Shown here: in pieces, positions 32,583-56,512 of the stretch | Layout: each line of letters begins with the position of its first letter | Position numbering within the stretch: position 1 is the first letter of the stretch | Assembly (NCBI RefSeq): GCF_011369485.1 | Contig: NZ_VXCA01000013.1 | Location: forward strand, 123,682 to 187,681 | Length of the DNA stretch: 64,000 nt | Source: Pseudomonas atagonensis | Lineage (GTDB): Bacteria > Pseudomonadota > Gammaproteobacteria > Pseudomonadales > Pseudomonadaceae | Direction of reading: 5' to 3' | Notes under the pieces: model-generated | The model's input: the letters and a program-made list of their open reading frames with translations, nothing else | The model's database searches: none | What the model was told of the DNA's origin: nothing | Translations under genes and position numbers: made by a program

Positions 32583-35500
32583 ATGAACGACTTACTCGAT
32601 GATGAAGTGCTGGCGCTGCTGATGGCTGATGCCGGCGTGCAACTTCAAGGCATTCCGGCCCGCCCCCGTCTGGTCCCGGCGCCGCTCTCCTTCGCCCAGC
32701 AGCGCTTGTGGTTCGTGCAACAGCTGACGCCCGACAGTGCCGCCTACAACCTGCCCCGTGCCGTGCGCCTGAACGGCGTTGTGCAAGCCCGGCATCTGCA
32801 AGCGGCGCTGAACAAAGTCATCGCCCGCCACGACGTGCTGCGCAGCACGATCGTCGAGATCGACGGCGTGGCGATGCAGGTCGTCGATGAACACGCGACA
32901 CTCAAACTGGCCTTCGAAGACCTGCGCCACCTGAGCGGCGAAACACGCGACCCCGAACTTGCCCGACGCATCGCCGTCGAGGCCGGTCTGCCCTTCGATC
33001 TGAAAACCGCGCCGCTGATGCGCGCAACGCTGCTGCAGACCGCCGACGATCAACACCTGCTGCTGATGAACATGCACCACATCGCCTCCGATGCCTGGTC
33101 CAACGCCATTCTCATGCAGGACCTGATGCAGGCCTATGAACAGGTCGTGGCGGGCGATCCGTCGCCGCTGCGCCGACCTGCCATCCAGTACGCCGACTAC
33201 GCCAACTGGCAACGCGGCGAATACCTCAACAGCCCTGCGTGCACCGACAGCGCTGACTATTGGCGCAACTACCTGGGGCAGACCCTGCCGCCGCTGGAAC
33301 TGCCGACCGACTTTCCTCGTCACGAACAGCAGACTCACCCGGCCGGCAAACACGACTTCAGCCTGCCGACGGCGCTGACACAGAATTTGAACCGCTTCTG
33401 CCAACAGTGGGGACTGACGCCGTTTGTGGTGGCGCTCGGCGCCTGGCAATTGCTGTTGAGCCGCTACAGCAACCAACAGGACTTCACGGTCGGCGTGCCG
33501 AATGCGAGCCGCAATCGCAGCGAAACCCAGGAGTTGGTGGGCTTTTTTGTCAGCGCTCAGGTCTATCGCGTACGCATCGATCCACTGCTGTCGTGCGAGG
33601 ATTTTCTCCAGCGCCTGCGCCGCGAAACCCTCGCCGCGCTGGACCATGCCGACTACCCGCTGGAGCTGAGCTTCGACGACCTGCAACTGCGGGCGAACGG
33701 GCAGATCAATCCTTTGTTTCAAACGCTGTTCAACTGGCGCACCGAGGCCTCCGGCGAAGGCCCGCTGATGTTGGGCGACCTGGCGCTGGACTTCCTTCCG
33801 GCGGACACGACCCAGGCCAAATTCGACCTGTCGCTGGACATCGCCTATTCGCTGGAGCGCATCGACGCCAGCCTCGAATACAGCCGCGACCTGTACACCC
33901 CCGCGACCCTTGAACGGCTGGCCGGTCACTGGCAGAACCTGCTGCACGCCATCATCGAAGATCCGGGCCGAGCGCTGAGCGAACTGCCACTGCTGAGTCG
34001 CGATGAACGCCGCGTGCAGCTCGAACAATGGAACCCGCCGCCCTCGGCCTTGCCCGAGGAAGGCGTGCACCAGTTGTTCGAGCGCCAGACGCTCGCCACA
34101 CCGGACGCGGTGGCACTGATCGTCAATGACCTGCACGTGAGTTATGCCCAGCTCAACTCGGCGGCCAACCGACTGGCGAACACCTTAATCGCAAGCGCCG
34201 TCGGCCCCGAAGTCCGCGTAGGCATTGCCGTCGAGCGCTCGGCGCACATGATCATCAGCCTGCTGGCGGTGCTCAAGGCCGGCGGTGTCTATGTGCCGCT
34301 CGACCCCGACTACCCGCAGGAACGCCTGACCTGGATGATCGAAGACAGCGGCCTGGATGTATTGCTGACGCAGGATTCGCTGCTTGAGCGGCTGCCGTCG
34401 GCGCCGTCGGTCCAGGTGCTGTGCGTCGATGAGGTTGATCCCCTCGATGACCGACCTGTCGACAACCCGCCCTGCCGCACCTTTGCCAGCAATCTGGCGT
34501 ACGTGATGTTCACCTCGGGCTCCACCGGTCGTCCGAAAGGTGTGGGCATCACTCACGGTGCATTGGCCCGTCACGCGCAAATCGGCCGGGAATTCCACGG
34601 TCTGACGCCTGCCGACCGCTTGCTGCAATACGGCACGTTCAATTTCGATGCGTTTGTCGATCAGCTCTATCCGGCGCTGATTTGTGGCGCTTCGGTGGTG
34701 CTGCGCGGACAGGATATCTGGGACAGCGAAACCTGGTACCAGCAGTTGCTGGAGAAAAAATTCACCGTCAGCGAACTGACCACGACGTACTGGAATCTGC
34801 TGGCCAAGGACTTCGCGGCCGCCGGCCCACGAGATTACGGATCGCTGCGTCAGGTGGTGGTCGGCGGCGAAGCCATGCCGCCGGAAGCGGTCGCGGCCTG
34901 GGGCCAGGCCGGCCTCGGCCACGTGCGCCTGCTCAATGTCTACGGCCCGACGGAGGCGACCGTCGACTCCACGCTGCTCGACTGCAGCGACTACGTCACC
35001 GGGTGCCTGCCACTGCCCAAAGCCATGCCGATTGGTCGGCCGCTGGCCGGTCGCGCCGTGTATCTGCTCGACAGCGGCGGTCAGCCGGTGCCCGTCGGCA
35101 CCATAGGCGAACTGATGATTGCCGGCGAAATGCTCGCGCGGGGCTATTTCAATCGACCGGAACTGACCGCCGAGCGCTTCATCCCGGATCCGTTCAGCAC
35201 AGGGGGTGGCCGCCTCTATCGCACCGGCGATCTGGCACGCTATGGCGCCGACGGCGTGATCGAATATGTCGGGCGCCTCGACCACCAGGTGAAAATTCGC
35301 GGCTTCCGTATCGAGCTTGGCGAAATCGAGTCCTGCCTGCTGCAATGGCCCGCCGTACGTGAAGCGGTAGTCATCGCCCACGAAGGCGCGACCGGCACGC
35401 AATTGATCGGCTATGTCGTGCCGCATGCGAGCGAGCCACCAGAGGACGAACTGCGCGAAGCCCTCAAGGCAGAACTGAAAAGCCGCCTGCCCGGCTACAT

Positions 35501-36746
35501 GGTCCCCGCTCACCTGATGGTGCTGAACGCATTGCCACTGAGCCCCAACGGCAAACTGGATCGCAAGGCGCTGCCATTGGCCGATATGCATCAGGCACAC
35601 CGGCCGTTCCGTGCGCCGCAAACGCCCCTCGAAACAGCACTGGCCGAACTCTGGCAGGAGGCGCTGCATGTCGAGCACGTGAGTCTGGACGACAATTTTT
35701 TCGAGCTGGGCGGTCATTCGATTCTGGCCATTCAGTTCATTTCCGCCTTGAACGCGCGCCTGGGGATCAAACTGGCCCTGCAGCAAATGCTCGCGCACCC
35801 CACGGTCGAAGTGCTGGCCCGGTTTATCGGCATGGAGCATCAACAACAGGTGCAATGCGTGGTCGATTTGACCGGCGTGACATCAACCGCCACACCGCTG
35901 TTCTGCCTGCACCCGAGCGGCGGCATTGTTTTCTGTTATCAGCCGCTGGCCAAGCGCCTGAGCAAGCACGCGCGCACCTTCGGCATCATGCACAAAGGCT
36001 TCGCCGACAAGGACGCCAGCACGCAAACCTGGCCCGAGATGATTGCCGAGTACACCGAGCAGATTGTCGAAAAACACCCCGACGGCCCCTATCGCCTGAT
36101 GGGCTGGTCGCTGGGTGGCGCGATCGCCATGGACGTGGCTGCTGCACTGGAACGCCAGGGTAAACAGGTAACCTTCCTGGGCCTGGTCGACACCACCCTG
36201 CCGGAAAGCATCTTCCCTGCGGACCTGCCACGCAAACCGCTGGAGGAAGACAACCCCGAGTACCTCAGCGCAGACAACGAACTGTCCGTTGCCGTGGAAA
36301 TGTTCAGCCTGATGTTTGCCCATCTGGAAGAGCCGGCGGCGCGTTACATCGCCGAGAATCCGACGACCAGTCTCAAGGCCTTTTATCAGTGGGCCAGCCA
36401 GCAAGCCGCCACCGACGAACAGGAAATGATCGCCACGCTGGAGGCCATCAAGCAGGAAATCATGAACGCCCAGGCGTTCGACATCCATGAGCGTCTGGTC
36501 AAGAGTTTCGATGCGTTCTCGCTGCCAACCCTGAAGGTCAAGGCCAGTTGCTGGTGGTCGTTGCAGCACAAGACCCTGGAGCAAGTGCTGCACTCGGAGA
36601 AGGTCTTGCGTCAGTACAACGTCAGCGGGCAGATACAAGGCTCCGTCCACTCGCCACTGCCGCACCGCAGCATGATCTATGGCGAGAGTCTGCTGGACTC
36701 GTTTGAATCCGTGCTTCTTGCCTGCGAAGGCGTGACGCGGGACTGA
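32583..36746 (+). CDS. Termination NRPS module C-A-T-TE of pyoverdine synthesis
   Basis: This 1387-residue one-module synthetase has a condensation domain (about 35-470), whose HHxxxDG motif reads HHIASDAW, so the Gly is Ala. The adenylation domain (about 490-990) has YVMFTSGSTGRPKG. The carrier motif FFELGGHS has Ser near 1043. The thioesterase (about 1100-1385) has nucleophile Ser in GWSLGG near 1176. The hand-read specificity code is D-A-D-E-V-G-V-V-D, closest to ornithine-type codes and acidic, so a basic last residue such as cyclo-hydroxyornithine is likely. The start at 32583 follows GAGAGACC and matches where the NRPS sequence begins. The gene lies on the opposite strand from the other synthetases but must act last, because only it has a thioesterase. 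Confidence 0.92.
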   Translation: MNDLLDDEVLALLMADAGVQLQGIPARPRLVPAPLSFAQQRLWFVQQLTPDSAAYNLPRAVRLNGVVQARHLQAALNKVIARHDVLRSTIVEIDGVAMQVVDEHATLKLAFEDLRHLSGETRDPELARRIAVEAGLPFDLKTAPLMRATLLQTADDQHLLLMNMHHIASDAWSNAILMQDLMQAYEQVVAGDPSPLRRPAIQYADYANWQRGEYLNSPACTDSADYWRNYLGQTLPPLELPTDFPRHEQQTHPAGKHDFSLPTALTQNLNRFCQQWGLTPFVVALGAWQLLLSRYSNQQDFTVGVPNASRNRSETQELVGFFVSAQVYRVRIDPLLSCEDFLQRLRRETLAALDHADYPLELSFDDLQLRANGQINPLFQTLFNWRTEASGEGPLMLGDLALDFLPADTTQAKFDLSLDIAYSLERIDASLEYSRDLYTPATLERLAGHWQNLLHAIIEDPGRALSELPLLSRDERRVQLEQWNPPPSALPEEGVHQLFERQTLATPDAVALIVNDLHVSYAQLNSAANRLANTLIASAVGPEVRVGIAVERSAHMIISLLAVLKAGGVYVPLDPDYPQERLTWMIEDSGLDVLLTQDSLLERLPSAPSVQVLCVDEVDPLDDRPVDNPPCRTFASNLAYVMFTSGSTGRPKGVGITHGALARHAQIGREFHGLTPADRLLQYGTFNFDAFVDQLYPALICGASVVLRGQDIWDSETWYQQLLEKKFTVSELTTTYWNLLAKDFAAAGPRDYGSLRQVVVGGEAMPPEAVAAWGQAGLGHVRLLNVYGPTEATVDSTLLDCSDYVTGCLPLPKAMPIGRPLAGRAVYLLDSGGQPVPVGTIGELMIAGEMLARGYFNRPELTAERFIPDPFSTGGGRLYRTGDLARYGADGVIEYVGRLDHQVKIRGFRIELGEIESCLLQWPAVREAVVIAHEGATGTQLIGYVVPHASEPPEDELREALKAELKSRLPGYMVPAHLMVLNALPLSPNGKLDRKALPLADMHQAHRPFRAPQTPLETALAELWQEALHVEHVSLDDNFFELGGHSILAIQFISALNARLGIKLALQQMLAHPTVEVLARFIGMEHQQQVQCVVDLTGVTSTATPLFCLHPSGGIVFCYQPLAKRLSKHARTFGIMHKGFADKDASTQTWPEMIAEYTEQIVEKHPDGPYRLMGWSLGGAIAMDVAAALERQGKQVTFLGLVDTTLPESIFPADLPRKPLEEDNPEYLSADNELSVAVEMFSLMFAHLEEPAARYIAENPTTSLKAFYQWASQQAATDEQEMIATLEAIKQEIMNAQAFDIHERLVKSFDAFSLPTLKVKASCWWSLQHKTLEQVLHSEKVLRQYNVSGQIQGSVHSPLPHRSMIYGESLLDSFESVLLACEGVTRD

Positions 36747-36764
36747 CCCTTCGGTTACACCAAC

Positions 36765-36798
36765 AAAAACGCAGAAGCCTCGGCTTATGCGTTTTTTT
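36765..36798 (+). terminator. Terminator of the plus-strand NRPS gene
   Basis: AAAAACGCAGAAGCC pairs with GGCTTATGCGTTTTT across a 2-base TC turn, with one interior mismatch, and ends in T7. It is 19 bases after the stop. Confidence 0.82.
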
Positions 36799-36858
36799 AT
36801 GCCTGCAATTTTGTCCGGGGCTTTCTGCGTGCCCACAGGAATTGCGGGCATAAAAAAA
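36792..36858. repeat. 19-bp inverted repeat spanning the convergent terminators
   Basis: TTTTTTTATGCCTGCAATT (36792-36810) and AATTGCGGGCATAAAAAAA (36840-36858) are complementary at 18 of 19 positions. The T7 and A7 are also the tails of the NRPS and fpvA terminators. Confidence 0.7.
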
Positions 36859-36895
36859 CCGGCCCACCCTCCTTGTTCAGGAGCGTGGGCCGGTT
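36852..36895 (-). terminator. Terminator of fpvA
   Basis: On the minus strand, AACCGGCCCACGCTCCT pairs with AGGAGGGTGGGCCGGTT almost perfectly, with a 5-base loop, followed by T5. It starts 19 bases after the fpvA stop. Confidence 0.88.
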
Positions 36896-36913
36896 CGGCG
36901 CCCGATCAGTTCA

Positions 36914-39403
36914 TCAGAACTGCGGGGTGTACTTCACGGAGAACATCACGTTGCGAGGATCACCAAAGTTGTTGTTACCGCTGAGCTGGTTATAGGCAGC
37001 ATTCACGTAGTTCTTGTCGAACAGGTTGTTGGCGTTGACCGCCAGACCGATTTCCGGCGTCAGTTGGTAGGCAACACGGGCGTTCCACACGGTGTAACCC
37101 GCCACCTCGTAAGTGCCTTCATAGCCCAGGGTATGGTTCTGAGTGGTGAAACCCAGCCCTGTGCTCAGACGGTTCAAGTCACCGGTGAACTGGTAGTTGC
37201 CCCACACGCGCAGCATGTGTTTCGGCGTCCAGGTGCTGAAGGTACGACCTTCCATGTCCGGGTCGTCGAGGTACTTGGTGGTGTTGTAGGTGTAACCGGC
37301 AAACAGTTGCAGGTTATCGGTCACAGCACCACTGATTTCAGCGTCCAGACCCTGGCTGCGCACTTTGCCCGCCGCCGTGGAGCAGTACCAGCCGTCACAT
37401 TCCATACCGCCGGAGATATCATCGACCGCACGGTTTTTCTGGTCGTAGCGAAACAGCGCCAGGGAGGTGTTGACCCGACCGTCCATCAGCTCGCCCTTGA
37501 GGCCGATTTCGTAGTTGCTGCCGATGATAGGCTTGAGCATCGAGCCATTGGCATCGCGCACCGTCTGCGGCTGGAACACGTCGGTGTAGCTGGCATACAC
37601 CGCCCACTCGCGGCTCAGGTCATAGACGATACCGGCGTAAGGAGTGACTTCCCCGGTTTCGTTCGATTTGCTCGGATCAGCGTCGACATATTCATCGCTG
37701 AAAGCCGCGCGGTTCTTGGACTTGTAGCTGAAGTCATACCAGCTGACACGCGAACCCAGCACCAGCGTCAGGTCATCGACCGGTTTGACGCGCCAGGTGC
37801 CGTACAGACCCTTCTGACGAATATCGTACTTACTGTCGATGGCACGGCCGCCGGCGGTATTGAGCAGACTGTCGTAGCTGATGTCCGGACGATCATGATT
37901 GACGTTGAAGATCGTGTCGGTGGTGTTGTTGTTGAAAGTACGGGCGAGCTGGTCATCCGTTTTCAACTGGGAATAGTTGCCGCCGATCATGACTTCCTGC
38001 TGCATCGACAAGGCTTCGAACTTGCCGGTCAGGTTCATGTCGAGACCGACCTTGGTGGAGTCGAAATCGGTGATGAAGTCGGCGTACTGAATGCCAGTGC
38101 CATCAGGCTTGAGACCGGCACCGGAGCTTTGCAGACGCTGGCTTTTCGACTCGTTGGTTTCCGTCATCTGCACGGCACCGACCTTGAACGCCCAGTCGTC
38201 GTTGAAACGGTGTTCGAGATCAGCGTAAAGAGTGGTGACGTTGATCTGCGAGTGGTTCCATTTCGCGCCGCCGTAGGTCGAACGCGAAACGTCCGGCATT
38301 CTTCCGTCGGAATAACGCGGCAGGCCACGGATCATCGGACGCGACTCGGCTTCCGTGCGGCTGGCCGCCAGGCCCAGGGTGGTGTCTTCACTCAGGTCGA
38401 AGTCCAGCGAGCCGTACAGCGAGTGGGTCTTGCTCCATTCGTAGTCGACGAAGGAATCGCTCTGGTCTTCATCGGCAACAAGACGGCCACGGATCGTGCC
38501 GGCCTGGTTCAGCGGGCCGCCAGCATCCAGTTGCAGACCGTAGTGATCCCACGAACCGGCCTTGCCGGTAATGCTCACGGTCGGTGCCGTCTGCCCGCGC
38601 TTGCGCACCAGGTTGATCGCACCGCCAGGGCTGCCGGTGCCTTGCAACAGGCCGGACGCACCGCGCAGGATTTCCAGACGGTCGAAGAAGATCAGGTCCT
38701 GAGTTGCCCAGTTGCCCAGCGAGTAGGTGTTACGTGGAATCGGCACGCCGTCGTACTGCCAGTCGTCGATCTGGAAACCGCGCGAAGACACGATGATGCC
38801 CTTGCCGACACCCTGCAGGCCGACGATGCCGGTAGTCTGGTTAAGCGCGTCCTTGAGGTCGACCAGATCCTGATCGTCCATCTGCTTGCGGGTCATCACG
38901 GTGACCGACTGCGGAATTTCCTTGAGGGTGTGAGTGCCCTTGCCGATCGTGACGGCGTTGGAAGTGTACGAGTTGCTGCCTTCAGTGGTTGCCCCGACCT
39001 GTTGCGCACTGATATTGGTTGCGCCCAGTTCCAGGCCCTGTGTGGCCGTGCCGCGCACCAGCATCAGGGTGTTGCCCTCGATGCTGTAACGCACGCCGGT
39101 GCCGCGGAGCAATTCGGCAATGGCCGCCTGCGGGCTCATCTTGCCGCTGACCGCGTGGCTCTTGAGCCCGGCCATGTCATCAGCGTTGTAGATCACTTGC
39201 TGGTTGGTCTGTTGACCGAATGCCTGCAGCGCTTGCGGCAGCGATTGCGCCGGAATATTGATGCTGACGTCTTGCGCCATCACCTGAGCGCTCAGCGGCA
39301 ATACGCAGACCAGCCCCAGACCGGTCAACACTCGGCGCGAACGCAGGCCGCGGGACATGACGAGTGCCTTGAACAGAGGTTTCAACTCATGAATTGCTGA
39401 CAT
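36914..39403 (-). CDS. fpvA: Ferripyoverdine TonB-dependent receptor FpvA
   Basis: This 829-residue outer-membrane receptor has a signal peptide ending near residue 44 (LSAQVMAQ). The N-terminal STN signalling domain follows (DVSINIPAQSLPQALQAFGQ to about 118). The plug has IPQSVTVMTRKQMDDQ and LRGASGLLQGTGSPGGAINL. The 22-strand barrel ends in VKYTPQF with a terminal Phe. The STN domain fits a receptor that also signals to FpvI. The start MSAIHELKPL fits a long signal peptide; the longer open frame adds sequence unlike an export signal. No canonical iron-starvation box was found upstream, only a Fur-like site. The neighbours are all pyoverdine NRPS genes. Confidence 0.95.
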   Translation of the reverse strand: MSAIHELKPLFKALVMSRGLRSRRVLTGLGLVCVLPLSAQVMAQDVSINIPAQSLPQALQAFGQQTNQQVIYNADDMAGLKSHAVSGKMSPQAAIAELLRGTGVRYSIEGNTLMLVRGTATQGLELGATNISAQQVGATTEGSNSYTSNAVTIGKGTHTLKEIPQSVTVMTRKQMDDQDLVDLKDALNQTTGIVGLQGVGKGIIVSSRGFQIDDWQYDGVPIPRNTYSLGNWATQDLIFFDRLEILRGASGLLQGTGSPGGAINLVRKRGQTAPTVSITGKAGSWDHYGLQLDAGGPLNQAGTIRGRLVADEDQSDSFVDYEWSKTHSLYGSLDFDLSEDTTLGLAASRTEAESRPMIRGLPRYSDGRMPDVSRSTYGGAKWNHSQINVTTLYADLEHRFNDDWAFKVGAVQMTETNESKSQRLQSSGAGLKPDGTGIQYADFITDFDSTKVGLDMNLTGKFEALSMQQEVMIGGNYSQLKTDDQLARTFNNNTTDTIFNVNHDRPDISYDSLLNTAGGRAIDSKYDIRQKGLYGTWRVKPVDDLTLVLGSRVSWYDFSYKSKNRAAFSDEYVDADPSKSNETGEVTPYAGIVYDLSREWAVYASYTDVFQPQTVRDANGSMLKPIIGSNYEIGLKGELMDGRVNTSLALFRYDQKNRAVDDISGGMECDGWYCSTAAGKVRSQGLDAEISGAVTDNLQLFAGYTYNTTKYLDDPDMEGRTFSTWTPKHMLRVWGNYQFTGDLNRLSTGLGFTTQNHTLGYEGTYEVAGYTVWNARVAYQLTPEIGLAVNANNLFDKNYVNAAYNQLSGNNNFGDPRNVMFSVKYTPQF

Positions 39404-39688
39404 CGTGCTCTCTATTATTGGTAGATGTGAAAGTCCATTGGGCCGAAGGGCCCGCCTCTGCCTGCACAAGTGAGCCACGTACTCGATGCCTCTCAAGGCG
39501 ATCTGTCAGTGCGTGCCGACCGGCCCCTCCCCGGGCACGGTCATCTGGCTGGACAGCGGCGAAATTTTGCGCTGAACAAATCCGGTGACCTGGCTGCCCT
39601 GCCCGACCCGATTTGCCCACATACCTTAGTAAGACGGAGCACCTCCAAAAAACCGGAATGAGTTTATTTATCATTAGCGCGAAAAGTT
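39404..39688. promoter_or_regulatory. fpvA upstream region with a Fur-like box
   Basis: The minus strand carries GCTAATGATAAATAAACTC (39678-39660), which agrees with the Fur consensus at 13 of 19 positions by hand count. It lies about 260 bases before fpvA. No TAAAT-N16/17-CGT box was found in this interval. The rest has no recognisable gene. Confidence 0.42.
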
Positions 39689-39725
39689 AAAAAAAAGGCC
39701 GACGCTGTTGGGCGACGGCCTTTTG
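39689..39725 (-). terminator. Terminator of the minus-strand NRPS operon
   Basis: On the minus strand, AAAAGGCCG and CGGCCTTTT form a 9-bp stem with a further CGC/GCG pairing inside, followed by T-rich sequence. It lies 13 bases after the interface-A-T NRPS stop and separates the operon from fpvA. Confidence 0.82.
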
Positions 39726-39737
39726 TTTCATGTCATG

Positions 39738-42700
39738 TCAGCTGCCTTGTGCAGCTTTCGCGGCTTGCAGCTGCCGCGCCTGCTCGGCCAGTCGGGCCTT
39801 TTCCTCGGGGCTCATCGCGTCCATGCGCAGACGTACCTGGGCGATTTTCTCCAACTGGCCTGGGCTGCTTTCCACCCCTCGCAACGCCAGGGCCAACGAC
39901 GCCACGGTCGGATGATCGAAGACCAGTCCCGGATGAACTTCGCACTGCAACAACTTGCGAATCCCCGCCACCAGCTTGATCACCAGCAACGAATGGCCAC
40001 CGGCGGCAAAGAAATCGCGATCAACACCCAGGCGTTCGAGCCCGAGCAACTGCGCCATGCGCGAGGCCAGCAATTGCTCGAGTGCATCACGCGGTGCGAC
40101 GCCCTCGTCATCCGCCGCCCTGCCCGCCTGTTGCTGCAATGCCTTGCGATCGATCTTGCCGTTGGCCAACCGTGGGAAACGGTCGATCAGTTGCAGATGC
40201 TGCGGCACCATCACGCCGGGCAGACGTGCGCTCAGTTCGGCGCGTGCAGCGTCCAGCAACCCCGCCGACTGGCCCTGATGTGCAACGACAAAGGCCAGCA
40301 ATCCCTGCTCGGCCGACGCGGCCGGCAGCACCAGCGCTTCCGCCACCGGCGGCAGACGCAGCAGCTCGGCTTCGATCTCCGCCAGTTCAATGCGGAATCC
40401 ACGCACCTTGACCTGCTGATCGCGCCGACCTTGCAACTGAATGCCGCCGTCCACGCGATAGCGCGCCAGGTCGCCGCTGCGATACAGACGCTGCGCCGGA
40501 TCAAACGGGCTTTGAATGAACGTCTGCTCATCAGCTTCGGCATTCAGGTAGCCACGGCACAACTGCGCCCCGCCCAGGTACAACTCGCCCAGCACACCGA
40601 CCGGTGCCAGACGTAACTGCGCGTCCAGCACGTAAACCTGGTTGTTGCCCAGCACCTGAGTCAACGCCGAACAATCGCCGGCCGCACCGTGCAGATCCAG
40701 CGGATGAATCATGACCCCGACCGTCGCTTCGGTTGGACCGTAGTGGTTGAACACGCGGCAGTCGCTGCGCAGCCGCGCAATGCGCTCGATCAGCGTCGCA
40801 GCAATCGGCTCGCCGCCCAGCACCAGCGTGCGCGGCAGGGTTGCCCGCTCGCTGTCGAGGAGCGCGGCGAGGTGTGACGGCACGATCTTCAGGCAATCGA
40901 TCTGCTGTTGTTGCAGGTACTCGGCGAACAATGCCCCATCCTGCATCTGCTCATCGCTGGCAACGTGCAGAGTGGCCCCGTTGAACAACGCCCCGAACAA
41001 CGCGGTGTTGCCTAGATCCGCCGCCACCGTCGAACTGAAACCGACGTTGCGGCACTGCTCAAGCCCCAGCGCCTGGCTGGCCTGAGCCGTGTAGTTCAGC
41101 AGTTGCCGATGCTCGATCACCACGCCTTTCGGCACGCCGGTGGAGCCGGAGGTAAACAGCACATACGCAATGTCCTGGCCTTGGGTGGCGAGCGCCGGCA
41201 ACGGTGCGGCCGACTGGCCGACGTCAAGCAGAGTCAACGCCTTATACGGCTGCCCCAGCCAGGCCGGCAGATGCGCGGCGTCGGTCAGCAGCAGTGCGGC
41301 GCCGGCCTGCTCCAGCATCAAGGCCTGACGTACCGGCGGCCATTGCACATCCAGCGGCAGATAGGCCGCACCGATGCGCCAGCTCGCCAGCATGGCGATC
41401 ACCAGATCCGCCGAACGCGGCAGTGCCAGCGCAACGATCGAGCCTTCGCCCAGCCCCTGTGCCTTGAGACCTTGCGCGACGCTGTCCACGCGGGCTTGTA
41501 ACTGGCCGTAGCTCAATGACTGCCCGGCATCGGTCAGGGCAATCGCATCCGGGGTGCTCAGCATCAGCTCGGCGATCCGCTGCGGCAGATAACGGTTGTC
41601 GGCCAATGGCTGCACTGACGGATTGATGGCCAGCAAACGCTGCTTTTCGGCATGACCGAGCAGGTTGAGCTGCGCCAGCGGGGTGTTCGGGGCGGCCAGG
41701 ATAGAATCCAGCAGAACGCTGAACTGATCCAGCACCACGGTCGCTGCTGCCGGCGAATAACGCGAACTCGCGTACCGCAGTTCCACCGCCGCCGGTTGCT
41801 GTGCGTTGTCCAGTTGCACCTGCAACAAGCATTCAAAGGCATCCGGCTGCACCGGCAAGGTATCCGACACCGTCCAGCGCAAACCGCCGCTGTTACCGCT
41901 GCGACCGGCCTGGCCGAGGGTAAAGCCGTAGGCCGGGCGCGCTGCATCCGGCGCCAGATCCGGGGTCCAGTATTCCTGCCAGGTGCGATGTTCTTCGAGA
42001 CGCGCCGCCAGTTCAAGCAGCCAGTCGCTGAATGCCGCGCCGGCCGGCAACGATACGGACAGCGGCAAGGTTTTCTCGAAAACGCCCACGGCGCTAGCGA
42101 AGTATTCATAGTCGCTGCGGCTGTCATGGCGTACACCGACCAGTGCCTGCTCAAGCCCGCTTATGCGGCCCAGCAACACCCACCACGCACCTTGCAACAG
42201 CGTGGCGACAGACAGGCCGAGTTGCTCGGCAAGAGCCTGCAAGCCTGCGCGTTGCGCCGGTTGCAACGTCAGTGACAGGCGCTTGTCGGCAGCAGCCGTT
42301 GCCTGGCCGGCGCTGCGGGTGGCCAGCCACGGCGTGGCGATGTCGACCTGAGCACCTTGCAGCTGTTGCTGCCAATAAGTCCGCGCCGTGGTCGCATCCT
42401 CGTCGAGCACCACTTCACTGCGCCATTCCAGGTACTGGCTGAACTCGCCCGGTGCCTCATCTTCGGCAGACTCAGTACCGGCGAAGGCTTGCTGCACCTG
42501 CTCCAGCAGTAGATTCAGCGATTGCGCATCGGCGCTGTGGCGAGCGATACCGATCAGGCACTGCCATTGCTGCGGCGCCAGTCGATAGAGCATTGCCTGG
42601 AAACCCGCCGATTCGCCGACCACAAAGGCGCGACTCATCGACTCGTCGATCTGCGCCTGGATTTCTTCGGCACCCTGCTCGGTTGCCTGAATCGTCAGCG

Positions 42701-42964
42701 GAAAACGGCTGGCCGGAATCGCGCTCTGGCGCAAGCCATGGAAACCGGCGACCTTGCTCAATTGCGCCAGCAACATCGGCTGTTGCGCCAGCAGCGTATC
42801 GAAAGCGGCCTGCAAGCGTTGCGGATCGAGGTCGCCCTCCAGGGTCACACTCAACCAGCGCAAGGCCGCACCGCAGGTCGCCGTGTTCGACAGTTGCTCC
42901 AGCAGCGCCTGTTGCTCGGGCGTCAGGGCGAATCCGCTTTCCTGCGTGTCCATCATGACCTCGT

Positions 42965-42968
<4 letters not shown>
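39738..42968 (-). CDS. NRPS interface-A(Asp)-T module for beta-hydroxy-Asp
   Basis: This 1076-residue synthetase has an N-terminal region (about 15-440) with the condensation fold but a lost active site: the HHxxxDG position (143-149) reads R-H-S-A-D-A-Q. This matches the interface domain described beside siderophore aspartyl beta-hydroxylases, which is thought to present the bound amino acid to the hydroxylase. The adenylation domain (about 460-960) has YVLFTSGSTGVPKG, and its hand-read code is D-L-T-K-V-G-H-V-G, near the Asp code DLTKVGHIG. The carrier motif is FFAAGGHS. The gene overlaps the previous NRPS by ATGA, so translation is coupled. It has no thioesterase and must pass its chain to the C-A-T-TE protein. 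Confidence 0.92.

Positions 42969-56511
<13,543 letters not shown>

Positions 56512-56512
<1 letters not shown>

Noticed and set aside
37064..39400. Plus-strand open frame of 778 codons opposite fpvA
   Set aside because: fpvA has complete receptor features and the antisense frame is only a compositional shadow.
39470..39680. Iron-starvation box for fpvA
   Set aside because: ACG elements at three positions were tested for ATTTA 16 or 17 bases away on the plus strand and none fitted.
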